A stretch of 64,000 nucleotides of DNA, taken from the NCBI RefSeq assembly GCF_009938225.1, contig NZ_AP019657.1, positions 62,001 to 126,000 on the forward strand. The letters run 5' to 3'. Made by a program: the position numbers and the translations under genes. The DNA is from Vibrio ponticus (GTDB taxonomy: Bacteria; Pseudomonadota; Gammaproteobacteria; Enterobacterales; Vibrionaceae). The first letter of the stretch is position 1; every line of letters begins with the position of its first letter. Below the pieces are notes generated by a model, which saw only the letters and a program-made list of their open reading frames with translations, did no database searches and was not told where the DNA came from. Below are positions 19,414 to 28,476 of the stretch, in pieces.

Positions 19414-20634
19414 TTAGATCCCCTCACGCTCGATTGGGCAACTCATACAACGTGCGCCACCGCGACCGCGACCAAGCTCGTTACCTGGAATCGGTAAGAC
19501 GGTGATTCCGGCTTTGTCATACTTCTCATTAGTGTAGACATTGCGTTCATAGCCAATTACCACGCCTGGTTTCACAGTGAGGACATTGTTGGCGTCATTC
19601 CACTGTTCTCGTTCTGCTTCATAGCTATCGCCACCCGTAGTGATAATTTTTAGTGCATCTAAACCGAGCGCTTTTTCAATTGAACCCACCAGGTTATTGG
19701 TTTGTTCGATATGCATTTGGTGATCATTTTTCGGCGTGAGACACCAGGTGTTCATGTCCTTACGAACAATTTCTGGATAGAGCGAGAAGGTATCGATATC
19801 CATATGAGTCATCACTGTATCTAAGTGCATGCAGGCACGGTTTTTTGGCAGTTCAGTGACGATGACTTGCGAGGCTTGACCATGTTTAAATAGCGAAGCG
19901 GCTAAGTTTTCAATTCCTTGTGAAGTCGTACGTTCAGACATGCCGATCAACACCGCGCCTTTACCAATCACTAGCACATCACCACCTTCTATGGTGGCGT
20001 TATCATAGTGAAGGTCTTCGTTACCAAAATATTTAATAAAATCTTGTCCGGCAAACGTTGGATGCCAATGATAGATGGCACGGAGATGGTTGGTTTCGCG
20101 TTGGCGAGCAGGCATCATCATTGGATTGAGCGAGACGCCACCATAGACCCAGCATGAAGTATCACGGGTAAATAGGTGGTTAGGTAGCGGTTCAATGGCA
20201 AAATCGAGTGCGCGATTAAGCTTGGGCAAAATTGAAGCCGACTTAAACGGTAACTCAGAATAGGCTAAGCCACCAAGCAATACACAAGCTAAATGCTCGT
20301 TGTCCATTTCTGATAAGTAATGACGGAAATCACGGGCAAACATGGGACCGTAACGAAAATCAGAGATTTGGGTGTTGAGCAGCCATTCGCGCGCTTCTGG
20401 TACATCTAACGTTTCGACTAATAAATCGTGAAGGAGCAAAACTTCGACGTCTTGTCCTCTGAGGGTATTGGCAAAAATATCATGCTCTTCACCCGCTGCA
20501 TCCACTGCAAGTACATCATCAAACAAGAGTTCGTGACAGTTTGATGGTGTGAGGTGGGTGAGCGCACGCTCTGGGCGGTGGAGCAACACTCGCTTCAACT
20601 GACCAACTTCTGAGCCTACATACAACTTACTCAT
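19414..20634 (-). CDS. arcA: arginine deiminase
   Basis: 406 residues. Converts arginine to citrulline and ammonia. Family motifs: [12 protein letters not shown] (substrate-binding Asp/Arg), [10 protein letters not shown] with the catalytic His, and the C-terminal RCMSCP with the nucleophile Cys about 396. No arcB, arcC or arcD neighbour is present, so the usual fermentative ADI operon is not here; argF in this window is the anabolic type by context. A solitary arcA beside rraB is, as I recall, also found in other vibrios. Transcribed on the minus strand, with its promoter in the 561-bp gap to rraB. Confidence 0.95.
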   Translation of the reverse strand: MSKLYVGSEVGQLKRVLLHRPERALTHLTPSNCHELLFDDVLAVDAAGEEHDIFANTLRGQDVEVLLLHDLLVETLDVPEAREWLLNTQISDFRYGPMFARDFRHYLSEMDNEHLACVLLGGLAYSELPFKSASILPKLNRALDFAIEPLPNHLFTRDTSCWVYGGVSLNPMMMPARQRETNHLRAIYHWHPTFAGQDFIKYFGNEDLHYDNATIEGGDVLVIGKGAVLIGMSERTTSQGIENLAASLFKHGQASQVIVTELPKNRACMHLDTVMTHMDIDTFSLYPEIVRKDMNTWCLTPKNDHQMHIEQTNNLVGSIEKALGLDALKIITTGGDSYEAEREQWNDANNVLTVKPGVVIGYERNVYTNEKYDKAGITVLPIPGNELGRGRGGARCMSCPIEREGI

Positions 20635-21195
20635 TTTGTATCCTTACATTAAGTTCTACTACATTTATGACAATGTTAATTAAAAGATGCAAGCTTGTTT
20701 TGTAAATTTAACTTCTGCCTACTGGTGTCTTTGTAAATTTTTTATCTGCAAAATGGGCTATTTTGGCGAATATAACTTTATGGCGCTTTTTGTAACATTT
20801 CACATTCGCGAGTTTCTATTCGTAAGCTGAGTTGATTGATACTGCATCGTTCGGCACTCAATGAGATATAGCTATGCATCAATTCAGTTAAAGCAGCTGA
20901 TTAAGTTCATGTTTATGCATAATTTAGTGAGCGTTTAGTTATGCGTCCATAATTGATAAACACTCGCTTTGAGTGAAATTGGTCTAATTGACCAGGCGAT
21001 ACTTTGTTCTGAAGTCGGCTTAGCGAGGATAAAGTGGTTAAATTAGAGTATTTGCATTCAAGATCGCCCATTTAAGGCTAAGATCGCAAGAAAGATCATC
21101 GCGAGCAGCGATTCTGGGTAGTATTTTTTGTTGAACCGTGCGATATTTCGTCGCGAGAAATCGTCAATATTGTTATCACACTCTGGAGCACAACT
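20635..21195. other. 561-bp divergent intergenic region between arcA and rraB
   Basis: AT-rich upstream region serving two divergent genes. No open reading frame with a ribosome binding site was found. Three related TATGCAT/TATGCGT words occur at 20873, 20914 and 20940, each followed by an AT-rich half, but the spacing is irregular and they do not fit the ArgR box. No clear FNR or CRP site was seen. Its unusual length suggests complex regulation, but nothing specific can be named. Confidence 0.5.
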
Positions 21196-21615
21196 ATGTC
21201 TCACGAAGATGAATATCTATCAGTAGAAGAATTAATTGAGATTCAAAAGGAAGAGACTCGCGATATTATCCAAGCATTGCTTGAAGACGGCAGTGATCCA
21301 GATGCGCTATACGAGATCGAGCACCATCTATTCGCTGAAGACTTCGACACGCTAGAAAAAGCAGTCGTTGAAGCGTTCAAAATGGGTTTCGAAGTGCTAG
21401 AAGCAGAAGAAACTGAAGACGAAGATGGCAACAAGCTACTTTGCTGTGACGCAACGATGGAATCTGTACTGAATGCAGAAGCGATCGATGCTCAAGTTGA
21501 AAAACTTGTTCACCTAGCTGAAAAATACGACATCATCTACGATGGTTGGGGTACTTACTACGAAGGCGAAGACGCTCTGTACTCTGAAGAAGATGAAGAC
21601 GACGAAGATTACTAA
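21196..21615 (+). CDS. rraB: RNase E inhibitor RraB
   Basis: 139 residues, very acidic, with a C-terminal tail of Glu/Asp ([10 protein letters not shown]). The N-terminus [20 protein letters not shown] and the motif [14 protein letters not shown] are typical of RraB, which binds the C-terminal half of RNase E and changes the composition and activity of the degradosome. A clear ribosome binding site (CTGGAGC) lies before the ATG. It is monocistronic, with a terminator at 21648-21675. Confidence 0.95.
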   Translation: MSHEDEYLSVEELIEIQKEETRDIIQALLEDGSDPDALYEIEHHLFAEDFDTLEKAVVEAFKMGFEVLEAEETEDEDGNKLLCCDATMESVLNAEAIDAQVEKLVHLAEKYDIIYDGWGTYYEGEDALYSEEDEDDEDY

Positions 21616-21647
21616 TCTACGCGATTAGCATCGGAAACTGTTTTACA

Positions 21648-21675
21648 AATACCAGCTTATCAAGCTGGTATTTTT
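21648..21675 (+). terminator. terminator after rraB
   Basis: AAATACCAGCTT, loop ATC, AAGCTGGTATTTTT: perfect stem followed by T residues. Confidence 0.85.
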
Positions 21676-21751
21676 GTATCTAAGCGGTATCTATACTCAC
21701 TTGTATTCACTATAATCTAGCGAATATTGATCTAGCGCAAGTTTGTATAAC

Positions 21752-22555
21752 ATGGAATTCTCTCTCGCCGGACTGTGGCAATTATCTCCGCTAACCGATC
21801 TCTCTATCCCACAAGACGATCTTTCTTTCCCTGCACCGCTCAGTGAGGTGTTGCCAAATACGCTCTCTGAAACCGCCATTGCTGAGCAAGAGTGGCATTT
21901 AATGCACGACATTGAAGTTGATGAAGCGATGCTGGCATTTCCGGCAGTGGATCTCGTAATTGGCGGGGTCGATTACTATGCCGAGGTGCGGGTTAATGGT
22001 GTGGCGGTGTTTGATTGTGATGGCACACAAGCGATCTATAAGAAAGATGTGCGACCCTACCTACAATTAGGACGAAACCGTTTTGAAATCCTTTTTCTTC
22101 ATCAAGATGACGACTGGCTGATTGATGAAGATGAAGTTGAGCAAGTATGTAGCTTGTGTGCTGATGGAGAGTCAAAACACGATGAGCGCATTGGTGTTTG
22201 GCAAGCGCCATATTTACAGTTTATCCGCCATGTACGCTTAGATTATGTCGCGACAGAGCAAATTTGGCACCATGGGGGAGGCTGTGAGTTTAAGGTCGAT
22301 CTTTACTATACCACTTATGCTGCAGGTCTTGTCTCTGCATCGGTGAAGTTCAATGGTATGACTTACCATTTACCTATTGATGTGCGCAACAACCATACCA
22401 GTGCACTGTTTCAAGTCGAAGCGCCGATCTACTTTGATGTTAATCAGCCCAACCCACAACATTTGTATGCATTGCAAGTGAGTTTAGATGGTCAGACTCG
22501 AGAGTACCGAGTCGGGCTGAGCGAAGATCTTTGCGCTCAGCATTATCCGGTGTAG
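21752..22555 (+). CDS. stand-alone sugar-binding-domain protein related to GH2 beta-mannosidases
   Basis: 267 residues from ATG 21752. The N-terminal 170 residues read like the jelly-roll sugar-binding domain of family 2 glycosidases: LAGLWQLSPL at the start, then DLVIGGVDYYAEVRVNGVAVF, and GRNRFEILFL and IGVWQAPYLQF, matching the pattern in beta-mannosidases. The remaining 95 residues resemble the following immunoglobulin-like domain. The TIM-barrel catalytic domain is absent, so no hydrolase activity is expected. No signal peptide is seen, so it is probably cytoplasmic. It sits between the rraB terminator and a convergent DUF2061 gene. Function unknown; the fold assignment is by eye. Confidence 0.65.
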   Translation: MEFSLAGLWQLSPLTDLSIPQDDLSFPAPLSEVLPNTLSETAIAEQEWHLMHDIEVDEAMLAFPAVDLVIGGVDYYAEVRVNGVAVFDCDGTQAIYKKDVRPYLQLGRNRFEILFLHQDDDWLIDEDEVEQVCSLCADGESKHDERIGVWQAPYLQFIRHVRLDYVATEQIWHHGGGCEFKVDLYYTTYAAGLVSASVKFNGMTYHLPIDVRNNHTSALFQVEAPIYFDVNQPNPQHLYALQVSLDGQTREYRVGLSEDLCAQHYPV

Positions 22556-22563
22556 CTCTGAGA

Positions 22564-22953
22564 TTAATGAGCGCAAGCGATATTGAATTCACGCTCTTGT
22601 TTACGTAACCACACTTTTTCGTGGAAGTAATAAGCACAAGTATTAATGGTTGGCTCAATCGCTGCCATGATACCACCGACAAAGGCATCGCCAGTCAGTA
22701 GGTATACCACACCAAATGCAACGCTGAAGTGAACCACTGCAAAGCTGGTTGTTTTGATTTTTGGATTACGTGCTAAGTTCTGCAAGGCGCGAGTCTTGTT
22801 CCAAACTAATTCATGGAAGTAGAAGGCGACCGTGTTTACGCTTGGCTCAAGCATTGCAATCATACTACCAATCAAAATGTCACCGGTTAGTAGGTATGCA
22901 ACGGTAAAAGCGATAGTAAAGTGAATGCTGGCAAAAGTAAGTGTCTTCTTCAT
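22564..22953 (-). CDS. membrane protein with two tandem DUF2061 repeats
   Basis: 129 residues from ATG 22953. It consists of two copies of one module. Copy one: FASIHFTIAFTVAYLLTGD, then MLEPSVNTVAFYFHELVW. Copy two: FAVVHFSVAFGVVYLLTGD, then AIEPTINTCAYYFHEKVW. Each module has two hydrophobic helices, giving four in all, and a conserved EP-N-YFHE-VW end. DUF2061 proteins are predicted membrane proteins of unknown function, often with a single copy. The gene is separated from the minus-strand TRAP/usp operon upstream by a terminator and converges on the GH2-like gene with an 8-bp gap. Confidence 0.8.
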   Translation of the reverse strand: MKKTLTFASIHFTIAFTVAYLLTGDILIGSMIAMLEPSVNTVAFYFHELVWNKTRALQNLARNPKIKTTSFAVVHFSVAFGVVYLLTGDAFVGGIMAAIEPTINTCAYYFHEKVWLRKQEREFNIACAH

Positions 22954-23053
22954 AATCAATGTCATTAGTGGGTGACCATGATTTGATTATTGTCGATTTG
23001 TTTTGATAAAGATAATGGCTTAATTGTATTTATTTAATAGCTAATACCTATCA

Positions 23054-23078
23054 AAAAGGCGCTCAATGAGCGCCTTTT
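23054..23078 (-). terminator. terminator after the TRAP-usp operon
   Basis: AAAAGGCGCTC, loop AAT, GAGCGCCTTTT: perfect stem with T residues on both strands. Confidence 0.85.
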
Positions 23079-23110
23079 GTGTTTTAAATAAGTCGCTATT
23101 CACTAATAGA

Positions 23111-23548
23111 TTAACCCTGTGGTTTGATCACCAACACGTTGACCGGTGACGCTTGAACCACTTTACTTGCCACAGAACCTAACACGGCTTTATCCAATTT
23201 GGACCGCTTATGGCTTGGCATAATGATCAAGTCTGCCGCGAGTTTGTCGGCATACTTTAAAATGGTCTTGTAAGCTTTACCTTCAGCGATATGGACTTTA
23301 TACGCCACTTGATCGCCAATTTGCTGCTCGGCAAACTGGTTAAGCTGCTTCTCGACATCTTTTCTCATCACCTCGGCGGCATCTTTAGGGAAGTAGCTCG
23401 CCACCATAGGCATATGAATTCCAGGCAACACCGTCAATAAGTGCAATTGAGCATTGGATTGCTTGGCATGCCAAATCGCAGTTTCAATTGCGCGATCAGA
23501 AAAACCATTTTCGTTTAAATCGACAGGTACAAGAATCTGTTTATACAT
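23111..23548 (-). CDS. universal stress protein (UspA family)
   Basis: 145 residues from ATG 23548. Single Usp domain: MYKQILVPVDLNENG at the start and the ATP-binding end DLIIMPSHKRSKLDKAVLGSVASKVVQ with NVLVIKP. It is 41 bp downstream of the TRAP permease gene and shares its terminator, so it is the last gene of that operon. In Halomonas the similarly placed Usp protein TeaD binds ATP and lowers activity of the TeaABC TRAP transporter, so a regulatory role is a reasonable inference here. A GTG three bases earlier is possible. Confidence 0.9.
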   Translation of the reverse strand: MYKQILVPVDLNENGFSDRAIETAIWHAKQSNAQLHLLTVLPGIHMPMVASYFPKDAAEVMRKDVEKQLNQFAEQQIGDQVAYKVHIAEGKAYKTILKYADKLAADLIIMPSHKRSKLDKAVLGSVASKVVQASPVNVLVIKPQG

Positions 23549-23589
23549 CACTTTCTCTCTTTAAGGCTCCATCCTTGGAGCCTATCGGT

Positions 23590-26169
23590 TTAAGCGCTCA
23601 GCGATTCCTTACGAGCACGACGTTTCTGGTTGGCACCAAGTGCGATGACAATCAATAGACAAGGTAAGAACACCCACTCTTTCATTGGTCGATCGGCGTC
23701 TTGGACCACTGATTTAATTTGCCAATCAAAATCGATGCCAGACGCTTCTGCTGGGCTGCCAAACTCCACCATATCGACAATCATCTTGCCTTCATTTTCA
23801 GTTAGCATCAGACCCATTGAGCTTATGCGCTCTTCAGCACCTACTGCATCATCTTCAAATGGTAGGCGCACAGTTTTTTCAACCATATCGCCTGCTAAGG
23901 TTTCACCGGCGACGCGCAATTCAAGTGTTTGCCCTACATCGAGTTGCTCGGCAATCTGAGCAATCTCGGTACCCGGCGAATAAACTTTCGCTGGGTAGAT
24001 CATGTCCCACCAGAAACCAGGGCGGAAGAATGAGAAGGTCAAAGCTAGCAGTAGAATGGTTTCCCACCATTTATTACGAGTAAACCACCAACCTTGCGTC
24101 GCCGCAGAGAAGAGCAGCATTGCTATGATTGAAGAGATCACCGTCAGCAGTAAGTGCCACCAACTATCAATACCCATCATTAATAACTGAGTATTGAAGA
24201 TAAACATGAAGGGCAAAATCGCGGTACGGATATCGTAAGTAAAACCTTGGATACCGGTGCGAATTGGATCGGATTTGGCAATCGCAGCCGCAGCAAAAGC
24301 AGCCAGACCTACTGGAGGGGTATCGTCTGCCAATATGCCGAAGTAGAACACAAAGAGGTGTACAGCGATAAGTGGAATGATCAAACCATGTTGAGCCCCT
24401 AATGTTACGATTACCGGTGCCATTAGGGTTGAAACTACGATGTAGTTTGCTGTAGTAGGCAAGCCCATACCGAGAATCAAACTGATCAGCGCGGTAAACA
24501 GCAGCATCAGAATTACGTTACCGCCAGAGATAAACTCAACGAATTCGGTCATCACTAAGCCAATGCCCGTAAGGGTCACAACACCAACCACAGTACCAGC
24601 TGCCGCGGTTGCCACGCCAATACCAATCATGTTGCGCGCGCCAGTTACTAAGCTCTCAGCTAAATCAATAAAGCCTTGTTTGGTTTGCTCTGCCACATCA
24701 CCGGTTTTCGCCATCATCGCCATAAGAGGGCGTTGAGTGATCAAAATAAAGATCATAAACACGGTTGCCCAGAATGCCGACAGACCCGGCGAAAAACGCT
24801 CTACCGTTAAGCACCAAACTAAAACCACAATAGGCAGTAGGTAGTGCAGACCAGATTTTACGGTTGGACCGGGATCTGGCACTTCAGTGAGCTCGGCATC
24901 AATTTCAATGTTGCCCGCATCGGCGTATTTAGCAGACACGCGCAGTAGCGCAAGGTAGGCGATAAACAGCGCGACAGTCACAATTGGTGTTGCTGCATCG
25001 CCAAATACATCTTTAGTCCAGCCAATACCGTAGTACACCACCGCACTGGTGACGACTAGTCCCAAGATAGTGCCAGTAAATGAGAGTAAATTTTGTAGTA
25101 GCGTTGGGTTATGACGGCGAGGTAAGCCCGTCATACCTGCTTTACATGCTTCTAGGTGGACAATGTAAATCAGCGCAATGTAAGAGATAAGCGCAGGTAA
25201 AAGTGCAGCTTTAATTACTTCAACATAGGAAATGCCGACATACTCGACCATTAAGAAAGCCGCTGCACCCATAATTGGTGGCGTGAGCTGACCATTGGTG
25301 GAAGCTGCCACTTCAACTGCGCCAGCTTTGGTGCCAGGGAAGCCAACACGTTTCATTAAAGGAATGGTAAACGTACCGGTTGTTACTACGTTAGCAATCG
25401 AAGAACCCGAGACTAAGCCGGACAAGCCAGATGCAACAACCGCCGCTTTTGCCGGACCACCTTTCATATGACCAAGCATAGAGAAGGCAACTTTAATGAA
25501 GTATGCACCAGCGCCCGCTCGCTCCAGCATCGCACCAAAGAGGACAAATAAGAATACAAACGAGGTGGAAACCCCCAGTGCAACGCCAAATACCCCTTCG
25601 GTTGTTAACCATAAGTGAGACATGGCTTTGTTAAGGCTTGCGCCTTTGTGCGCAATCACGTCCGGCATGTGAGGACCGGCAAAGGTATACAGTAAGAATA
25701 CAGCGGCAACCACCATCAATGGTGGACCTAATGCACGACGGGTAGCCTCTAGAAGCAACAACATACCTATCACGGCGACCACAATATCAGGTTGTATTGG
25801 GGCACCAGAGCGTTCTGCTAATTGGGTGTAGAAAATATAGATATAAGCGGCAGAGAAACTGCCCGCGAGTGCTAATACCCAATCAATCAGCGGGATGCGA
25901 TCACGCGGTGAGTTTTTCATTGCGGGGTAAGCGGTAAAGGCTAGAAACACCGCAAACATTAGATGAATAGAACGCGCTTCAGTGTCGTTAAGTACGCCAA
26001 AATTGAAAATAAACGGAAGTGGTGATGCGTACCAAAGTTGGAATAGAGACCAACATAGCGGAACAAACCATAGAATACGTCCCGAAATCCCCTTCGGTGA
26101 ACGTGCCCCTGTATCGGCTTGGGCTACCATATCCTGCACATCTTGCGATGGTGTAGTAGTCTGCGTCAT
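23590..26169 (-). CDS. TRAP transporter fused permease (TAXI type)
   Basis: 859 residues, about 18 or more hydrophobic helices. The N-terminal part corresponds to the small DctQ-like subunit and the central part to the DctM transport subunit; the two are fused, as is usual for TAXI-type TRAP systems. The signature GLVSGSSIANVVTTGTFTIP and GMGLPTTANYIV loops, each with the usual Gly-rich pattern, are visible. A soluble C-terminal extension (about 720-840) is the DUF3394-type region found in this subfamily. The system uses the sodium gradient to import an organic anion; substrate unknown. It follows the receptor gene after 199 bp containing two hairpins. Confidence 0.93.
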   Translation of the reverse strand: MTQTTTPSQDVQDMVAQADTGARSPKGISGRILWFVPLCWSLFQLWYASPLPFIFNFGVLNDTEARSIHLMFAVFLAFTAYPAMKNSPRDRIPLIDWVLALAGSFSAAYIYIFYTQLAERSGAPIQPDIVVAVIGMLLLLEATRRALGPPLMVVAAVFLLYTFAGPHMPDVIAHKGASLNKAMSHLWLTTEGVFGVALGVSTSFVFLFVLFGAMLERAGAGAYFIKVAFSMLGHMKGGPAKAAVVASGLSGLVSGSSIANVVTTGTFTIPLMKRVGFPGTKAGAVEVAASTNGQLTPPIMGAAAFLMVEYVGISYVEVIKAALLPALISYIALIYIVHLEACKAGMTGLPRRHNPTLLQNLLSFTGTILGLVVTSAVVYYGIGWTKDVFGDAATPIVTVALFIAYLALLRVSAKYADAGNIEIDAELTEVPDPGPTVKSGLHYLLPIVVLVWCLTVERFSPGLSAFWATVFMIFILITQRPLMAMMAKTGDVAEQTKQGFIDLAESLVTGARNMIGIGVATAAAGTVVGVVTLTGIGLVMTEFVEFISGGNVILMLLFTALISLILGMGLPTTANYIVVSTLMAPVIVTLGAQHGLIIPLIAVHLFVFYFGILADDTPPVGLAAFAAAAIAKSDPIRTGIQGFTYDIRTAILPFMFIFNTQLLMMGIDSWWHLLLTVISSIIAMLLFSAATQGWWFTRNKWWETILLLALTFSFFRPGFWWDMIYPAKVYSPGTEIAQIAEQLDVGQTLELRVAGETLAGDMVEKTVRLPFEDDAVGAEERISSMGLMLTENEGKMIVDMVEFGSPAEASGIDFDWQIKSVVQDADRPMKEWVFLPCLLIVIALGANQKRRARKESLSA

Positions 26170-26281
26170 GGAGGTTATCCTTGTTATATTGGGTTCGTTT
26201 TTATTGATATAGAGCCTTACGCTTTTATCAGTGTAGTGACTGAGTCAGTGAAGCGCGGCAAAATTTGAATGTAAAAGGTCG

Positions 26282-26301
26282 GAGTTTCAGTTGTGAAACT
26301 C
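26282..26301 (-). terminator. hairpin between TRAP receptor and permease (second)
   Basis: GAGTTTCA, four-base loop, TGAAACTC: perfect 8-bp stem on the transcript between the receptor and permease genes, 35 bases beyond the first hairpin. Confidence 0.45.
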
Positions 26302-26335
26302 TAAAAGTATCTGGTGTATATATCAGAGAGTAGCA

Positions 26336-26360
26336 GGCAAGGAGGGCGAGCCTCCTTGCC
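26336..26360 (-). terminator. strong intercistronic hairpin after the TRAP receptor gene
   Basis: GGCAAGGAGG, loop CTCGC, CCTCCTTGCC: perfect GC-rich 10-bp stem nine bases after the receptor stop. There is no T run, so it more likely protects the receptor mRNA from 3' decay and gives more receptor than permease, as in many binding-protein transporter operons. Confidence 0.65.
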
Positions 26361-26368
26361 GATGTTGG

Positions 26369-27337
26369 TTACTTGATTAGACCAATTTCTTTGTAGTATT
26401 TCTCTGCACCTGGGTGTAGAGGAATTGAAAGACCAGCTTGCACCATGTCTTCTTTTTTCAGGTTTGCGAACGCAGGGTGTAGGCGTTTGAATGTATCAAA
26501 GTTTTCAAACACGGCTTTGGCAACATTGTAAGCAATCTCATCAGAGACTTTCGCTGTCGTCACCATCGTTGCTGCTACACCAAAGCTGTTTACATCTTTT
26601 TCGGTGCCGCGGTACATGCCCGCTGGCACTGTGCTGAATGCGTAGTAAGGGTTGTCAGCCACGATCTTATCGATCGCTTCACCCGTTGCAGGGATTAGTT
26701 TTGCATCACAAGAAGTGGTTGCTTCTTTGATTGATCCATTTGGGTGACCCACAACATAAACAAATGCGTCAATCTTGTTATCACAAAGTGCTTGTGAACG
26801 CTCAGAACCTTTAAGCTCAGAAGCAAGTTTGAAGCTGTCATTAGTCCAACCCATTGCATCCATTACCACGCCCATTGTCGCGCGGTCACCTGAACCTGGG
26901 TTACCAATGTTGACACGTTTACCTGCTAGATCTGAGACGTTTTCAATGCCTGAGTCAGCGCGAGCGATAATATTGAAAGGTTCGGTGTGTAGAGAGAACA
27001 CTGCACGCAGGTCTTTGTATGGACCTTGATCAGCAAATTTGCTGGTACCGTTATAACCGTGGTATTGCCAGTCTGATTGAACAATACCGAAATCCAGTTC
27101 ACCGGCACGAATGGTATTTACGTTGTAGATCGAACCACCGGTTGATTCTACTGAACAGCGAATATTGTGTTCTTTACGACCTTTGTTAACAAGCTTACAA
27201 ATTGCACCGCCAGTAGGATAGTAAACACCAGTTACTGAACCAGTACCGATAGTAATAAACTCTTGCGCGTTTACTGCACCTGCACCCATAACTGCTGCTG
27301 CGATTGCGCCAGCTTGAATAAGTTTGTTAAATGCCAT
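26369..27337 (-). CDS. TAXI family TRAP transporter solute receptor
   Basis: 322 residues. A signal peptide (MAFNKLIQAGAIAAAVMGAG, cut after VNAQ) is followed by EFITIGTGSVTGVYYPTGGAICKLVN, the TAXI signature (T-A-x-x-I variant, here GTGSVTGVYYPTGGAI). Further family features are VESTGGSIYNVNTIRAGELD and NPYYAFSTVPAG. Periplasmic binding protein that hands its ligand to the fused permease encoded downstream; ligand unknown. It is the first gene of a receptor-permease-usp operon. Upstream lie a perfect CRP consensus and two palindromes, so carbon-source control is plausible. Confidence 0.94.
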   Translation of the reverse strand: MAFNKLIQAGAIAAAVMGAGAVNAQEFITIGTGSVTGVYYPTGGAICKLVNKGRKEHNIRCSVESTGGSIYNVNTIRAGELDFGIVQSDWQYHGYNGTSKFADQGPYKDLRAVFSLHTEPFNIIARADSGIENVSDLAGKRVNIGNPGSGDRATMGVVMDAMGWTNDSFKLASELKGSERSQALCDNKIDAFVYVVGHPNGSIKEATTSCDAKLIPATGEAIDKIVADNPYYAFSTVPAGMYRGTEKDVNSFGVAATMVTTAKVSDEIAYNVAKAVFENFDTFKRLHPAFANLKKEDMVQAGLSIPLHPGAEKYYKEIGLIK

Positions 27338-27606
27338 GAATGTTCCTTCCTTTATTCATTATTAGTCCTTCAGCAAGTATATCTGCTAAAAGAGTTTCCT
27401 ATTTGGGAAACGGCATCTTTTTCAATCCTTTTGTTGAAAAAGTTGATAAATGATATCAAAAAACCGCAGATAATTACATGATTGTTAAAATTTTTAGCGA
27501 AAATAGCTAGTTAATCAGGCGAGATTTGATTCTGCTATAGCAGGGAAAGTTCTTTTTGCTCAGTTAGTTATCATAATTGAGACTTCGGTCGGGGTTTTGA
27601 TTAAGT

Positions 27607-27622
27607 TGTGAAACAAATCACA
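27607..27622. promoter_or_regulatory. perfect CRP consensus site
   Basis: TGTGA-AACAAA-TCACA, identical to the E. coli consensus half-sites with the correct six-base spacer. It lies 270 bp before the TRAP receptor start and 47 bp after the argR stop. The right half is shared with a hairpin. Confidence 0.6.
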
Positions 27623-27641
27623 CCTAAAAATAGGTGTGATT
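27616..27641 (-). terminator. hairpin after argR
   Basis: AATCACACCTA, loop AAAA, TAGGTGTGATT: perfect 11-bp stem 28 bases beyond the argR stop. The T run is poor on both strands. Confidence 0.5.
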
Positions 27642-27668
27642 AATCATTTATTCTGTTTGATTTCAATT

Positions 27669-28139
27669 TTAGCCAGCGTATTCAAACAGTTCGCAGACCG
27701 ACTTAAACAATTGTTCGGTTGAAATAGACAGAGTAGGCGTGATGAAGATCGTGTCATCACCTGCAACGACACCAAGGATACCTTCTGATTTACCTAGCGA
27801 GTCGAGTAGGCGAGCAATCAGTTGTGCTGCACCTGGACCGGTGTGAATTACCACTAACGCTGCGTTGTAATCAACGTCTAACACGAGTTCGCGCAGTGAA
27901 CTTGAAACTGTTGGAACGCCGAGTTCAGCTGGCAGACAGTAAACCATCTCCATTTTGGCATTACGCGTACGAACCGCACCAAATTTGGTTAACATGCGAG
28001 AAACTTTGGATTGGTTAATATTTTCAAACCCTTCGTTTTTTAACGCATCGACGATGTCGCCCTGTGAACCAAAGCGTTCTTCTTTTAATAAAGCTTTAAA
28101 AGCACGTACGAGATTATCTTGTTTTTCGGTATGACGCAT
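27669..28139 (-). CDS. argR: arginine repressor ArgR
   Basis: 156 residues, normal length. The N-terminal winged helix (about 1-75, with [26 protein letters not shown]) binds ARG boxes; the C-terminal domain (about 80-156, with [17 protein letters not shown] and [11 protein letters not shown]) forms the hexamer and binds arginine. It controls arginine synthesis and use; argF in this window is an expected target. Divergent from mdh, as in E. coli and other gammaproteobacteria. Confidence 0.97.
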   Translation of the reverse strand: MRHTEKQDNLVRAFKALLKEERFGSQGDIVDALKNEGFENINQSKVSRMLTKFGAVRTRNAKMEMVYCLPAELGVPTVSSSLRELVLDVDYNAALVVIHTGPGAAQLIARLLDSLGKSEGILGVVAGDDTIFITPTLSISTEQLFKSVCELFEYAG

Positions 28140-28476
28140 AGTTCTCTATTTAACTCGCAACACTAAAAGTAAGTGCATAGTCTCGCATAAACATGCATTT
28201 TTCGCTAGTTAGCCATCGAAAATAACTTCAGAGTGTGATGAAGACATTACCGCTGATTAGTGACATTTTAGTTAGTTAAAGACTTGGAAAATAACGAGAT
28301 TATCATGCTATTATCCGCGCCCATTTGTAGCACGAAAAACGCGAGTTGCGTGGCGTCGCAAAGCTGAAGTTAAATAATTGTAATTGGACGTTAAATACTA
28401 TAGCTTGGACTGCAGAACTGTTTACAAAATACTCTACCAAAAAAATAGAAGAGATCACCTCTCAAGGAGAACTACG
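28140..28476. promoter_or_regulatory. 337-bp divergent region between argR and mdh
   Basis: Contains an extended -10 for mdh, TGC then TATTAT at 28306-28314, with only a weak TTGGAA 19 bp upstream. The mdh leader is then about 155 bases and carries a good AAGGAGA ribosome binding site. No reading frame with credible initiation is present. ARG-box-like halves were looked for near argR but no convincing full box was found. Confidence 0.4.

Larger units (their letters stand above)
27338..27668. promoter_or_regulatory. 331-bp upstream region of the TRAP operon
   Basis: Between the TRAP receptor start and the argR stop, both on the minus strand. Seen: a minus-strand TATACT at 27376-27381 without a good -35; palindromes GTTTCC-N6-GGAAAC (27394-27411) and TTGATA-N5-TATCAA (27443-27459); a hairpin at 27616-27641 near the end of argR; and a CRP consensus at 27607-27622. 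No reading frame with a ribosome binding site was found. Confidence 0.5.

Noticed and set aside
20871..20957. Three TATGCAT-like words upstream of arcA as ArgR boxes
   Set aside because: Half-site spacing and sequence do not fit the ARG box, and distances between words (41 and 26 bp) are irregular.
28384..28476. 31-codon N-terminal extension of malate dehydrogenase
   Set aside because: No usable start signal, and the Rossmann motif begins directly at the ATG at 28477, as in all homologues known to me.
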